Positions 24,800-35,888 are shown, counted from the first letter of the stretch. The stretch is 64,000 bases of DNA from Skeletonema tropicum (GCA_037178625.1 CM074129.1:868001-932000); one strand, 5' to 3'. The notes: generated from the sequence alone by a model not told the origin. Translations and numbers: made by a program.

Positions 24800-25392
24800 T
24801 GCCTTGTACGCTGGCCCACGCCCACGATATGCCAACAAAACTTATGACTGTCAGAAATGACAGATGCCACGCCTTTTCTCATTCTTGAGACTTATTGATT
24901 CAAATTTTTTGTGGCCTGTCTCCACGCATTCTTTTATGTGCCCTGCTCCACGCAATTAGAACCGCTGATGAAGGTGGCTAAGCTCCACCGAAACTCGTAA
25001 TTAATGAATCATAAAGAGTTCGGTTATATTGCTTACTACCATCATCTGGAAAAACTCCTAACCTAACTTGTAATAAGGACTTCGTGGCTTATTGCATTCA
25101 AGACATTTCTTTTCACATTGATAAAGATTCTTCTAGCGTTATTGGTACTTTTAAAGTGGCACTTGATATATCCACTCTCGACGTTTTGGATCAATGTGGG
25201 AACGCAGCACGTCATTATGCTCACCGCAGCGTCAGGCATGGCATGGCACCATTGCGCTTCTCTTGGAGTTTGGGCATTGGTAGCCTTTCGTGTCACCTCA
25301 CTGCACAGTGCAATAGGCAAGTAAAATGTAAAAAGGATTACAAAAGCAGTCTTTATATTCATTATGTCCTAGTCTGAATTGAAAGGTGAGAT
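24800..25392. other. Non-coding stretch
   Basis: No gene is supported. A short hairpin, GGTGG paired with CCACC around CTAAGCT, lies at about 24975-24991. Overlapping short frames at 25063-25377 on both strands have no recognisable features. Confidence 0.3.
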
Positions 25393-25998
25393 TGACCTTT
25401 CCACGGCAGCCCCCTTTCATCCCTCATCTACGTTTTTCCCTATTCTGTGGAAATCTGTGGACGCAACTCAATTTTTTCACAATTTTGTTAGAGATTTCAG
25501 TTAGAGAGCAGCTCTCATTGCCAAAATTAAGTTTCAGGAAGATGATTAGCATGCATTTCCAGTAGTACCATCCTTTCGTCGACTTTATTGTCGACTCTAT
25601 ACATATGTTGACTGGCCGAAAATTCCATTTCCTCGCTGAGAAATGCATGTGAGAGTACACTGGCTTTTCGCCATGTAAAAAATTTTGGCCGTCAGCCATC
25701 AAAGATATTACCAAGCTAGAGAGCACCTTCACATGCATATTTCGACGAAAATATACGCTTTCGACACCTACACAGCACAGTATACACTCACTTAATAGTC
25801 ACCTAAAGGATAGTGTCTCGGGGCTAGCATGTAAACCACTTCCCTGAAACTTAATTTTCGCTTGAGAGCTGCTCTCTAACTAAAATCTCTAACAAAATTG
25901 TGAAAAAATCGAGTTGCATCCACAGATTTCCACAGAATAGGGGGAAAAGTAGATGAGACTGCTTAGCCCACTTGGCGTGGCCAACTGTGGAAAGGTCA
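25393..25998. mobile_element. MITE-like element, 606 bp with long inverted arms
   Basis: The outermost 12 bases are inverted copies: TGACCTTTCCAC at 25393-25404 and GTGGAAAGGTCA at 25987-25998. Long inner arms (25425-25539 and 25843-25956) are also inverted repeats at high similarity, including AGAGAGCAGCTCTC matched by GAGAGCTGCTCTCT and CACAATTTTGTTAGAGAT matched by its complement. The unmatched middle is about 300 bp and codes for nothing recognisable. This is the structure of a non-autonomous foldback or MITE-type DNA transposon. I see no clear target-site duplication in the flanks. Confidence 0.65.
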
Positions 25999-26337
25999 TA
26001 AAAATTTTATAAATTAGGTGTTCGCCCTGGCTTCCCCCCTTTCTACTTTAACATCATCAAAGCACTCTCGGCAAGCGTACCAAGCACCCCACTGAAAAGA
26101 ACTTTGATCAACTGATATCCCTGAGGACCTTATCTTGTTTCTTGCCAATCTAAAGTGTCAGATGTACTTCTCTAGAGAGTGGTTTTGGTTGTAGGAGCTA
26201 AAGAGACGAGTATTTTTGTAATTTTACTCGAAGTGAATATTTACACTTGTTTTGGAGCTCGCTCCGTGTGATGTGTCTCGCGGGAGGTGGGAGTTGGAGC
26301 CATCATTGATGCAGATGGTGAATGCGGTGGCTAAAAA

Positions 26338-26428
26338 AAGTAATGGCGACAGCAATTTTCACCCCGCCTCTTTCTAGCTAACTCACTAAATAAACCCCTT
26401 TTACTCAAAGCGGGTGTCGCCATTACTT
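26338..26428. repeat. 14-bp perfect inverted repeat beside the gap
   Basis: AAGTAATGGCGACA (26338-26351) is perfectly inverted at 26415-26428. A third partial direct copy, AAAGTAATGG (26457-26466), runs into the assembly gap. The gap may therefore hide more copies of a repeat. Confidence 0.55.
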
Positions 26429-26466
26429 TAATGCGACACTAACTTTGCCGCACACAAAAGTAATGG

Positions 26467-26966
26467 NNNNNNNNNNNNNNNNNNNNNNNNNNNNNNNNNN
26501 NNNNNNNNNNNNNNNNNNNNNNNNNNNNNNNNNNNNNNNNNNNNNNNNNNNNNNNNNNNNNNNNNNNNNNNNNNNNNNNNNNNNNNNNNNNNNNNNNNNN
26601 NNNNNNNNNNNNNNNNNNNNNNNNNNNNNNNNNNNNNNNNNNNNNNNNNNNNNNNNNNNNNNNNNNNNNNNNNNNNNNNNNNNNNNNNNNNNNNNNNNNN
26701 NNNNNNNNNNNNNNNNNNNNNNNNNNNNNNNNNNNNNNNNNNNNNNNNNNNNNNNNNNNNNNNNNNNNNNNNNNNNNNNNNNNNNNNNNNNNNNNNNNNN
26801 NNNNNNNNNNNNNNNNNNNNNNNNNNNNNNNNNNNNNNNNNNNNNNNNNNNNNNNNNNNNNNNNNNNNNNNNNNNNNNNNNNNNNNNNNNNNNNNNNNNN
26901 NNNNNNNNNNNNNNNNNNNNNNNNNNNNNNNNNNNNNNNNNNNNNNNNNNNNNNNNNNNNNNNNNN
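26467..26966. other. Assembly gap (500 N)
   Basis: Exactly 500 N bases, which is likely a placeholder of arbitrary length. Open frames running across it are artefacts. Confidence 0.99.
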
Positions 26967-27721
26967 TCCAAAACCTAAGCAATGATCATGCGGTGATGAG
27001 ATCACACAGTGCTCCTCTAATGTAACTCGGCTGGTGGAAATGAGAAGCGATTCTTTGGAAACGGAGGATTGATGCCGGTCATGCTCCGCAACGAAGCAGA
27101 GTATTGAAAGTGACACAGAATAAAGTATACAATATGACATTTAATTATATTCATTCATTCGTTCACCTCATCTCTATTATTTAATTGAGCCAAACATAGC
27201 TGCGCCACACGAATCAGCTGCTAGAAGTCATGTACATCATCCCCTCCTCTTCTTCTTCGAACTGACTCTGTTCATTTTATCCTCTTTTGACTTCAGTGCC
27301 TCAGTGTCATTACGTAGACGTAGGTGATCCATTAATTGACCCCTATTTCTACAGACACTTCGTCGTAATGCACATCACTTTGCTTGTTCCTCGTTTTCTC
27401 AAATGCTGATTCATCCTCCTTCTTTTCGTATCCTTAGCACATTCTATGTCGTTTCCACAGATGAAGCGGTCTCTACTTTCCTCTCGATCATTGTGCGATA
27501 TTGGAGCCGCTTGATCACATGTGCCTTCTTCCCCCTCGTGCTGCAAAAAAATATTGCATCGTATTTCCTTGCATAGTCTTCCCCCCCCCCACCAGTTTCC
27601 AAGATAGATGGCACTTCCTTGTGTAACTATTATCAACCCATACACCCACAATAGCTTTCATCCCATCATCGTTCCTACTCAAAAGTGTGCCGGTTTGTTT
27701 CAACAGTCATTCACTACTTAT
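26967..27721. other. Non-coding or unresolved stretch
   Basis: Several short minus-strand frames (for example 27349-27651) are present but show no domain, signal peptide or clear splice structure. No gene is supported. Confidence 0.3.
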
Positions 27722-27916
27722 TCACCAACTTCGTTTAGCGAGGTGTGATAGTACAGCACAACGACTCTGCTTCTTTTTGAATCGTTTCACGGCATCATGC
27801 TTCTTGATTGCAGCCAGCGTCTCGTCCAATCCTTGGAATCTATCCAAAAGATTGAATAGGATGACATATTCATCGTCATCGGAGTCGATTCGACTATTAT
27901 TGTGGTGTGATGTCAA
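27722..27916 (-). CDS. Possible small protein or terminal exon, unknown
   Basis: A 64-codon frame whose composition looks protein-like. It has an acidic D-S-D-D-D-E start, an amphipathic helix with L-L-D-R-F and L-D-E-T-L, then a basic K-R-F-K-K-K-Q segment, ending at TAG. It may be the last exon of a gene whose upstream exons are not evident, or chance. I recognise no family. No ribosomal, plastid or secretion signals are seen. Confidence 0.22.
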   Translation of the reverse strand: MTSHHNNSRIDSDDDEYVILFNLLDRFQGLDETLAAIKKHDAVKRFKKKQSRCAVLSHLAKRSW

Positions 27917-27926
27917 GATATGCTGA

Positions 27927-28491
27927 TTTCGGCGTTTTGTGTCGATGGGTGATTTTGCGAGAGCTCGTTCTCAGCGAGTATAGCGAATTTCGACGTCAAA
28001 CCAGCATTCAAGTGGTGGGGCTATGGGTGTAGAACACAACTGCAGTCTGTTACTGGTGAATGGAATCAATCTCGTCGATCTACTAGGGCATTACGAATGA
28101 TCATTTAACATGGTGAAAGCTAGCAGAGCAAAAATTCTCGATTTTTGTGACGAAATCGACTCTGAACAAGTCATTCTGGCGCGCCCCGCGTAAAATGACC
28201 CTGTCGTATCCCCATAGTTATTCCCTTGGTCACATGTGGGAGTCCTCTTCAGAGGGACTCTGCACATGTGCAGAGACCACATGTGCTGAGTCCTCCAAGT
28301 GACTCAGACAGGTGTCTGAAGATCCTATGTAGGGTGGCGCTGACTCTTGCCACTGCGCCGCCTCTTGCCTCTGGATTCTGGAGTGCGCTTTGCGCTGTTC
28401 TTGCAAGTGCCAAGCGAAGCAAGCCAAGCTACCTCTCTTGTGTTGTTAGTAGGGCAACTATCACCTCTCGTATTCTCCTATCCACCGTCCC
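27927..28491. other. Upstream region of the plastid protein gene, with palindromes
   Basis: No gene is supported here. The interval 28229-28318 is unusually rich in perfect palindromes and is listed separately. The gene at 28492 starts about 175 bp downstream of them. Confidence 0.35.
28229..28318. promoter_or_regulatory. Cluster of palindromes upstream of a gene
   Basis: In 90 bp there are a perfect 14-bp palindrome CTGCACATGTGCAG (28260-28273), two further CACATGTG sites, a 7-bp stem CTGAGTC/GACTCAG (28286-28292 and 28301-28307), a CAGACA/TGTCTG stem (28305-28318), and a GAGTCC/GGACTC pair near 28240-28260. CACATGTG contains the E-box core CANNTG. GACTCA resembles bZIP half sites. They may be transcription-factor sites for the gene at 28492, but this is inference from sequence only. 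Confidence 0.4.
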
Positions 28492-29130
28492 ATGATGACG
28501 AAGGCAACCAACGCTAAGAGCAGTGGTGGCCTCGTCTTCTCTAGATCATTCTTGATTCTGCTGTTCGTAATGGTAACGCTGACGGCAACATCCTGCAGAG
28601 CTTTTCAGATGAGACCTCCTACTGCTACACGACGCATAATGAGATCCTTCACCAGAGCTGCTTCCTCCAAAAACAATGAAGATTTCTCTGACGACCGCCG
28701 TAACTCTATAGGAAATGATGACTCATCCGAAATTTATGACATTCGTAATACCAACAGCGACAACTCAACACCTCCACAGCCGATACGAAAGTTTACTGGA
28801 GCACCCTCCTCAACTTTATTCACCAACAGAAATAATAATGAACAATCTTCATCACCCTCTACCAACCTACAAAGAGAACGAGAGCGAGAATTCAACCTGG
28901 CGAGCAACTTTGAGCGCACCATCGGCATCCAAGCGGTTGTACTTCTTGCGGCATTTATTTACATGGCATCTGTGGGATTGTCGGGCGGTATAACAGATGG
29001 ATCTGAAAGAAATTTTTATGGTGAAGATGAAGTTGATAGTGTTGTGGTGGAGCAGCTAGAGCGCATTAGGACAGATGATGCGGCGGATGTATTGACTCGT
29101 GAATCAGCTGCTACAACAGTAAGAATATGA
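28492..29130 (+). CDS. Plastid-targeted single-pass membrane protein, unknown function
   Basis: A 212-residue single-exon frame with two ATGs at the start. Residues about 17-37 form a hydrophobic signal peptide ending in S-C-R-A followed by F-Q-M-R. This A-F junction and the following Ser/Arg/Thr-rich, acid-poor stretch are the known diatom bipartite plastid-targeting pattern. The middle (about 60-140) is polar and disordered, rich in Asn, Ser and Asp. A hydrophobic helix at about 150-170 (I-G-I-Q-A-V-V-L-L-A-A-F) would anchor the mature protein in a plastid or thylakoid membrane, with an acidic tail. I recognise no catalytic domain. The neighbouring gene is convergent. Confidence 0.75.
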   Translation: MMTKATNAKSSGGLVFSRSFLILLFVMVTLTATSCRAFQMRPPTATRRIMRSFTRAASSKNNEDFSDDRRNSIGNDDSSEIYDIRNTNSDNSTPPQPIRKFTGAPSSTLFTNRNNNEQSSSPSTNLQREREREFNLASNFERTIGIQAVVLLAAFIYMASVGLSGGITDGSERNFYGEDEVDSVVVEQLERIRTDDAADVLTRESAATTVRI

Positions 29131-29518
29131 AAAGAGAGCATGTAGAAGATTCCAAAATGAGATAATTCTTCGACGCTTTATGAGTAAGAAGAGGGTTGTA
29201 ACCAAAGATCTTCTTTCTTGCTGCCGATGTGTAACGTGTAGAGCTCAAGTTTTGGAAAAAAGCTGTGGATTTGTAGCGGTGACTTTACGAGTAAAAAGTG
29301 TTACTACTACAGACCGCAACTGCACATGAAAAAATGGTGTCGGCGATGTGAGTTCTGGTAAAATGTAATTGTCTCGGTGCACAATGAAGTGCTATCGTAC
29401 AAGAATATCTAACCGAATATGCATTCTTTTCAAGAGAATGCAATTACGTAACAAGATAGAAAAACATCTTTTCTTCCATTTACTAATCAGTTTTAATATT
29501 ACAACATTCACACTTCTT
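29131..29518. other. Convergent intergenic region
   Basis: 388 bp between two genes that end toward each other. I see no RNA gene or repeat beyond AT-rich sequence suited to 3' ends. Confidence 0.4.
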
Positions 29519-30145
29519 TCATTCCCAAGTGATAGGAACAGTATCTAATGTACTTTTCTCATTATAAAACATGGCATCCTTGCCTTTGAAGGTACCCGAT
29601 GCAAATGGATTGAGAATTTTGAGAACATTCCACGCCAACCCCCACGTGACATAATTGCATTTAGGTTCAGGCACATTTTCCGCATCAAATGCAAACTTGG
29701 TCATTATATTCATTGGTTCAGTTGATGGCTGGAAGGGAGTTACACCATCGTTCAAATAAATACAGTTCCCATTCAAGCCACAATAGGTTGGCAGTGATTT
29801 CTTTGCATGCATGAATACCAACGTACCACAACACTTTGTATAGGCACGGAATGGATCACCTTGCGGACCAATTCTCAACCATCCCAACAAATCCACATGT
29901 TGTTCCACATCAGTAAAATCAGGTTGATCGAATTCTACATTTGACGCCGTGAAGGAAGTTATGTAGGCTCCTCCATTGCGCAGAACCGAAGTGTTCTTCT
30001 TCTTTTTTGAACCAAACTTTTCATCTGCGTACTGCCCAGCAGCGACACAAGAGTGACAGTGGCAAACGGCAGAGACTGCTGGCAAGCCAGTGAGCTTTGC
30101 TTTGAACTTTCCACAGTTGCAACGATAGACGAAGCTACTCATCAT
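29519..30145 (-). CDS. GFA/CENP-V-like zinc-binding protein
   Basis: A 208-residue single-exon protein. Cysteine motifs of the glutathione-dependent formaldehyde-activating (GFA/CENP-V, Mss4-like) fold are visible: C-N-C-G near residues 9-12, C-H-C-H-S-C near 28-33, and K-C-C-G about residue 104. In that family these cysteines bind two zinc ions. Members include glutathione-linked C1 enzymes, but most are uncharacterised, so I do not assign a reaction. The C-terminal half (about 125-208) is a longer extension than in bacterial GFA proteins. No signal peptide is evident, so the cytosol or nucleus is likely. The neighbour to the left is convergent; the gene to the right (31207) is divergent across 1.06 kb. 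Confidence 0.72.
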   Translation of the reverse strand: MMSSFVYRCNCGKFKAKLTGLPAVSAVCHCHSCVAAGQYADEKFGSKKKKNTSVLRNGGAYITSFTASNVEFDQPDFTDVEQHVDLLGWLRIGPQGDPFRAYTKCCGTLVFMHAKKSLPTYCGLNGNCIYLNDGVTPFQPSTEPMNIMTKFAFDAENVPEPKCNYVTWGLAWNVLKILNPFASGTFKGKDAMFYNEKSTLDTVPITWE

Positions 30146-31206
30146 CTAAAATCAAGATATGAATGCATCGTCTTGTAGTATGTACAGCATGCATTTGAGA
30201 ACTCCGCCATCATGCATGCAATTGTCATGTTGAGAACTCCGCTAAATATCCGCTGGAGTGCTCTTGCATTTGTACGGATGCAAACTTTTTTTTACGAACA
30301 CTTAGCTTTTACTTGAGAACTCTTGAAAATTTCCCGTTGAGATCATCAGAGTTCGCTTTCATGTGATACTTTTAAAGGAGTTCAGGTGCGTTCTCTCCCA
30401 AAAAGCAAGTAGAGCCGCTCTAGCTTGCTTGAATCAACTTGAACAACCAGTTTGGTGCTGGCAAGCTAAGCCGGCCATCTCCGGTCATACCAGGGTCATA
30501 CCTACTTTTAGCAATGCACTTGATACCGGAAGTACAGATGCCAAGACATACAGTAATGACTTCTTGGGCTCAAGAGCGGGTCATCAGGATCCATCAGATC
30601 ATCAGTAAGTATCCATCATTCCAAAGATTCATTGTGAAGAGAAAGAAGGCCGCCATCACACCGCACAGCCACTCATCAAAGTTGAGTGAACGGAGAACGG
30701 AGAACGGTAAGTTGAACGGTGATGGATGTTCTGCCAAGGGTTCCTTGGTCGTAGTTAGTTATGCTCTTGTGAGGTCTGTCCGCAAATTTGAGTACTAATT
30801 CCTTCGTGGACGATCAAGATTCGCGGAAGATTCAGGGAAGATTCATGGAGAACCGGTGCACTTTGCGCCCAAAGTTGAGGCGCATTGATTATCACCTACC
30901 ACATCACACGGAATCTTTCATAAAATCCACAACATAGGTACCATTGCATCCACTGCTGTCATAATTATTTGAATCAAAGCATCAAACGTAAGTAATGAAC
31001 ATCATGCTCCATTGCAATCCACCGCTGTAGGCAATGCGCCTAGTAATGGCAGTGACTCGTTGCGGCAACGTCTGAGTTGTCATTGATTTACGCCAATGAC
31101 TTTTCTAAATGGGAATTGATTGCCTATGATATGAAAATTGGCCTGACGATGACTCACTGATAACTCACGTTCTCACATTCTACTTTCCTATCAACTATCA
31201 CAGACA
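30146..31206. other. Divergent intergenic region
   Basis: 1.06 kb between the starts of the GFA-like and Na+/phosphate cotransporter genes, so it should hold both promoters. GAGAACTC and TTGAGAACTC recur several times at 30190-30330. Short frames at 30363-30798 have no supporting features. Confidence 0.4.
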
Positions 31207-33036
31207 ATGGTCACTGCTGATCCCGTCTACCCCGATGAGCCTATCACGGCAGAACTCACCGATCAAAACTCACGCAAAATGCGCAAAACCGGCTCCACCC
31301 ACTTTGGAGATGTTGACTTCCAAGAAGAAGAAATGGGCGACATTGGTAACGCCACATGGGCCGAAGTAGGACGTGCCTGCTGTGTGCACACCCCCATGGA
31401 ATGGGGAAAGGTCTTCCTCGGAGTCTGCGCCGCATTGTTCTTCCTCTACTTCTTCCTCTTCTCCCTTGAGTTGCTTGGAAACTCTGCCAAGGTCCTCGGT
31501 GGGTGTACTGCCGGAGGTATCATGGGTGATAATGTCAACCCTGTCGCTGCTCTTGTTATTGGTGAGCTTGCCACCGCCCTCGTCCAGTCTTCCAGTACTA
31601 CCACTTCCATTATTGTCTCCCTTGTTGGATCCGACGCCGTGTCCATCAACACCGGTATTTACATGATCATGGGTGCCAACATTGGTACATCAGTCACCAA
31701 CACCATCATTTCCATGGGTCAGATGGCCGATGGAATTCAATTGGAGCGCGCCTTCGCTGGAGCCACTGTCCACGATCTTTTCAACTTTTTGACTGTGGCT
31801 ATCCTCTTCCCCCTCGAGCTCATCACTGGCTACTTGAGGAGGTTCACCAGTATCATGCTCCCAGATCAAGTTAAAGATGATGACAAGTGGACGGGACCCA
31901 TCAAGAAGATTGTCTCCCCTCTTGCTGGACGTGTGCTCAAGGCCAACAAGAACGTTATCAAGGATATTGCCACTGGAAAGGTTGAGAACTGCGATGCATA
32001 CTACCCCGTTTACTGTGTTGATGGTATTGAAGATTACAAGTCCTGCGCCAACAAGTGCGGAGATGGCGAAGAGAAAGGTGTTGACTGTGGTCGCGTTGGT
32101 CTTATCACATGTGACAAGAAATATGGCTGCCCTGCTTTCTTCCAAAATGGTGCTACTAAGCAAGATGATTCAATTGCCGGTGGAGTGTGCCTCGTCCTCT
32201 CCCTCGTCTTTTTGTTGATTTGCTTGATGGGATTGGTCAATGTCTTGCAACGTGGTTTGATGGGTATGTCAACCCGTATTATCTACAAGGCCACCAACGT
32301 TCCTGGAGTTTTAGCTATCGTCATCGGAGGTGCTATCACCGTGTTGGTTCAGTCAAGTTCTATTACTACCTCAGTCTTGACTCCTTTGGTTGGTCTCGGT
32401 GTTATTCAGCTCGAGCAGATGCTTCCACTTACTCTTGGAGCCAATATTGGAACAACTATCACTGGTCTTCTCGCTTCCTTGGTATCTGATAGTGTCGCTG
32501 CCCTTCAAGTCGCCCTTTGCCACTTGTTCTTCAACATTTCTGGTATCATCATCTGGTACCCCATTCCCTTCATGCGCAAGATTCCTTTGAACGGAGCCAG
32601 GGAACTTGGAAAGTGGACTCGCAGATCAAAGGCGATCCCCCCACTCTACATCATTGTGGTCTTCTTCATCTGCCCTCTTCTTCTTTTGGGTATCTCCGAA
32701 TTGTTCGTTCAGAAGAAGGTTGGATGGACTGTATTGGGAACGATCATCGTCATTGCTGTTGCCTTGGGCATCATCCGTTTCGCCTGGTGGTGGAAGAGAC
32801 AGGATGGTCGTTTGAAGTTCATCGCGTTCTTGGACAGGCGTACCTCTAGAAATGCCGCCTTGGCCTCCCTCCCTGAAGATATGCAGTACTTGAAGAGCAA
32901 GGTTGATAAACTTGCTGAGCACACTGGTCTCCCCGAGGATGAGGAGGACGAAGAGAAGGCAGAGGCAGAAGGCACTGATGAGGCCGAAGAAGAGGCCGCT
33001 GAAGCTGTTGCCGAAGAAGCTGAAGAGAAAGCTTAA
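31207..33036 (+). CDS. Sodium/phosphate cotransporter, SLC34/NptA type
   Basis: A 609-residue, single-exon, multi-pass membrane protein. It carries the inverted-repeat signature of type II Na+/Pi cotransporters twice: Q-S-S-S-T-T-T-S at residues 127-134 with N-I-G-T-S downstream, and Q-S-S-S-I-T-T-S at 382-389 with G-A-N-I-G-T-T downstream. In SLC34 proteins these QSSS repeats line the phosphate and sodium sites. A large cysteine-rich loop (about 255-320, at least eight Cys) lies between the two halves, as in the family's extracellular loop. The C-terminus (about 565-609) is strongly acidic and probably cytoplasmic. The role is sodium-driven phosphate uptake at the plasma membrane, a key nutrient system in marine diatoms. 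The start at 31207 follows CAGACA. The downstream neighbour PLRG1 is convergent. Confidence 0.93.
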   Translation: MVTADPVYPDEPITAELTDQNSRKMRKTGSTHFGDVDFQEEEMGDIGNATWAEVGRACCVHTPMEWGKVFLGVCAALFFLYFFLFSLELLGNSAKVLGGCTAGGIMGDNVNPVAALVIGELATALVQSSSTTTSIIVSLVGSDAVSINTGIYMIMGANIGTSVTNTIISMGQMADGIQLERAFAGATVHDLFNFLTVAILFPLELITGYLRRFTSIMLPDQVKDDDKWTGPIKKIVSPLAGRVLKANKNVIKDIATGKVENCDAYYPVYCVDGIEDYKSCANKCGDGEEKGVDCGRVGLITCDKKYGCPAFFQNGATKQDDSIAGGVCLVLSLVFLLICLMGLVNVLQRGLMGMSTRIIYKATNVPGVLAIVIGGAITVLVQSSSITTSVLTPLVGLGVIQLEQMLPLTLGANIGTTITGLLASLVSDSVAALQVALCHLFFNISGIIIWYPIPFMRKIPLNGARELGKWTRRSKAIPPLYIIVVFFICPLLLLGISELFVQKKVGWTVLGTIIVIAVALGIIRFAWWWKRQDGRLKFIAFLDRRTSRNAALASLPEDMQYLKSKVDKLAEHTGLPEDEEDEEKAEAEGTDEAEEEAAEAVAEEAEEKA

Positions 33037-33248
33037 ATTTTGTAGAGATTCAGAAAAGTTTGTGTATACGTTTAACATAAAAGAGAAATGAATGTTGATT
33101 ATTGATCTTTACGCTCCTCTTGTTCATCATAGCTTTTTCGTCATACATGGCTTTACTCCGGTAAGTAATTGCGAACTTACTTAGACAGCCAGAAGCATTG
33201 TGCAAGAGGAGAAGTGAAAAATAAATATATAACTTTTAGTTGATCTTC

Positions 33249-35036
33249 TCAGTAGCGTTTCTTTGCTTCCGCAATACACTTCTTACGCCAACTCTTCATA
33301 TCAATTGGATGGGTTAGCTCTGATGCATGCTCATCCTCTTTCCATATCTTGATAGTTTTGTCAGCTTCACAAGTGATCAATCGCGTCCCAGTCAGATCGA
33401 ACTCAGCCGCAAATATACCATTCTCGGCATCCAAACTTCCAGGTTGTGCGACCGTCATGGACTGTTGAAAACAATGTCCAGTATTGTAATCCCAGAAATT
33501 CATGCTACCATCATCAGCTCCACTTAACAACACTCCATCGTCATTCACAGCCATTGCATTAATCACACCTTTATGCCCTGTAAAACTCTTGATGAAGCGT
33601 CCATCACTCCCCACCCACTTCTTAAGCGAATCAGCAGCACCAGAAATAAACGTATTCTCATACGACGGCATAGCCAACGCCCTTACACTCTTTTTGTGAT
33701 GGGTGAGTGTTGTCATACACTTCCCCGCGGCTAGGTCCCACAACTTTATTGTTGAATCATAAGATCCGGTGACAATTTGAGGATCTGTACTCTTGGTTAA
33801 TAATGCCCCAACAGTGTTGTCATGCCCTGTCAAACAATGCACTTGATGTTTGGTTCTCATATCCCATACACGTGCTACAGCGTCACTGAGAGAGAGAGAG
33901 AGAGAGACAGAAAAGAAAACATGAATACTATGTTAGAAAAAGATCAAGTCATGAATTTCAGAGAGTTGACACAACAAGAAAAGCACTCACCGTCCACCAG
34001 TAACAAGCAAATCCAACGTAGGGTGCAGCGTCAATGCAAACACACCCGACAAATGTCCATGATAATGTCGAATAACCTGATTCGTTTCCAAATCCCAACA
34101 TTTGACCAATTTATCTTCCCCCGCTGAAAACAAATACGGATGACGCTCACTAAACGCCAATCCACGCACCGGACTAATATGTCCTGTCAATGTAATCTTT
34201 AATGCATCTTGAGAAGCCACACATGCCTTGGCCAGGTCGAATATTTTAATCACGCGATCATTTCCACCCGTGGCGAACATGGTGTTGTGTGGATCAAAGG
34301 CGATGGAGCGGACCCAACCGAGGTGGGAGGAAAGGACGGTGGATAGTTTCCATGGGGCGTGCCATTTGGGTGTTGGAATGGTTGTGTTGGTGGAATCGTC
34401 ATCTCGTTTTACTAGGATTCCACCTGATCGGATTGGTTGTCCCTTTTGTTGGTTTGTAGTGGTAGATGTATCTGTTGTATTGTTGCTTCCAGAAATTATC
34501 ATGGCACCTTCACCGACGACACCGCCTTGATTATTCATTATAGATGATTTCATATCAACCTCACGATGAATGACCAACCTACCCTCCGCTCCAACATCAC
34601 TATTATCACCAACTCCAGCGTCAACATAATCTTCACCAGATCTCAACCTATCCAAAGCCTCCCTTCGAATTTCTCTCACTGCACGTGCCGTTGCCGTTTC
34701 TTTTCTCTGCTGTTTCTCAGAACCACCTGCTGCATCCAATTCATTCTCTTCTGCCTGAAATGCCAAATTGGAATATTCTCCAGGATACTGTAATCGTATT
34801 TTGCGTTTGATGGTTTGTTGGTGGAGTTGAGAGTCGAATAGAGGGGGTACGAATGCTTGAGTGGCTGCGGCTAGTGGAGTTGTGTGAGCTGCAGATTTAT
34901 TAGTGGTATTGTCGTTAGTTGAAGAAGAAGATGAGGCGTCAAATAGGATTCTCGATCGTTTGAGAGACGTTTGGGCGGAGAGGGGTGCAAGCTGTTGTTG
35001 CTGGGAGGGTGTAGGAGCGGCCATCATGGTGGACAT
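33249..35036 (-). CDS. PLRG1: WD40 spliceosome protein PLRG1/PRL1 (two exons)
   Basis: Two exons encode 560 residues: 35036-33991 and 33885-33249, with a 105-bp GT-AG intron (33990-33886) that splits an arginine codon. The intron ends in a long CT run before CAG. The N-terminal about 225 residues are polar and low-complexity. The rest is seven WD40 repeats with G-H and W-D pairs, starting at P-W-K-L-S and H-L-G-W-V-R-S-I-A, then G-G-N-D-R and [10 protein letters not shown]. These segments and the C-terminal S-W-R-K end match PLRG1 of animals, PRL1 of plants and Prp46 of yeast. That protein is a core subunit of the Prp19-associated (NTC) complex needed for activation of the spliceosome in the nucleus. 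Length fits the family. Confidence 0.9.
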
Positions 35037-35888
35037 TTGTTCTTTTCACTTGTCACTTGCTTTTGGCTCTTTTGATTTTGATTTTGATTTGCTTGGGCGC
35101 GCGCACAACAAATAAATTGTGTGCGGCAGCGCGCAGCAGCAAGCTTCGGCTCTAAACTCCAGTAGAGACGGACTCCCAAATTCAAAAATTATCTGACGAA
35201 GGAGGAGGAGGAGGAGGAGGAGGAGGAGAAACACCGCAGCAAAATTTGAGCCGAGGGACACCATAATCAAAAGAACTACCTCTAATCTTCTACCGAAGCT
35301 TGGATAAGTATGTACCCCTAGATAGGATCCAGTGTACAGCTACATAATATGAGGGTACCATAAGGAATATAGATACCTATATAAGTATTTTAGTTACCCT
35401 CTAGGACTGTATCCTATAGAAGCATGTACCTGTGTCCCTATTCGAAACTCGAAAGGCCTTCTATTCTGAGAAGTGAGACTCGAATCTTTCGCGGACAAGG
35501 ACTTAGAATCTTTTATTTAGACGTACTTAGAATCTTAGACATAGAATCTTTCGCGATTTTAGATTTTTGGGCTTAAGGTTATCCTCTCCCAACAAGCTTT
35601 TGAAATAAAATGATAAAATATAGGAGTACGTCTCAAAGGGATAACTTTCGGCTGTCTCTCTAGAGAATGTGGTTTTGCATTTTGTCTTTCCTTGATTGGA
35701 AACGGAAGAAGGACGCGAAAGCCGCTGTGACGATGCTGGATTCAAAATCTCGCGAGAAAGTTGTTTTCTGCACCACGCCGCACAACATTTGCGTTTGAGC
35801 GAGAGGGACAAATAAAGCGCCATACTTTCACTTTTCAACGAACCACAACCACAAGTGCAAACAGCAAACAGCAAACAGCATAGAAACA
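35037..35888. other. Divergent intergenic region with GGA microsatellite
   Basis: 850 bp between divergent genes. A (GGA)n tract lies at about 35199-35229. The motif AGAATCTTTCGCG occurs twice (near 35482 and 35544). The minus frame at 35527-35958 overlaps the start of the next gene and is not supported. Confidence 0.4.

Noticed and set aside
26423..27140. Open frames spanning the N gap
   Set aside because: They consist mainly of unknown residues and exist only because N is not read as a stop.
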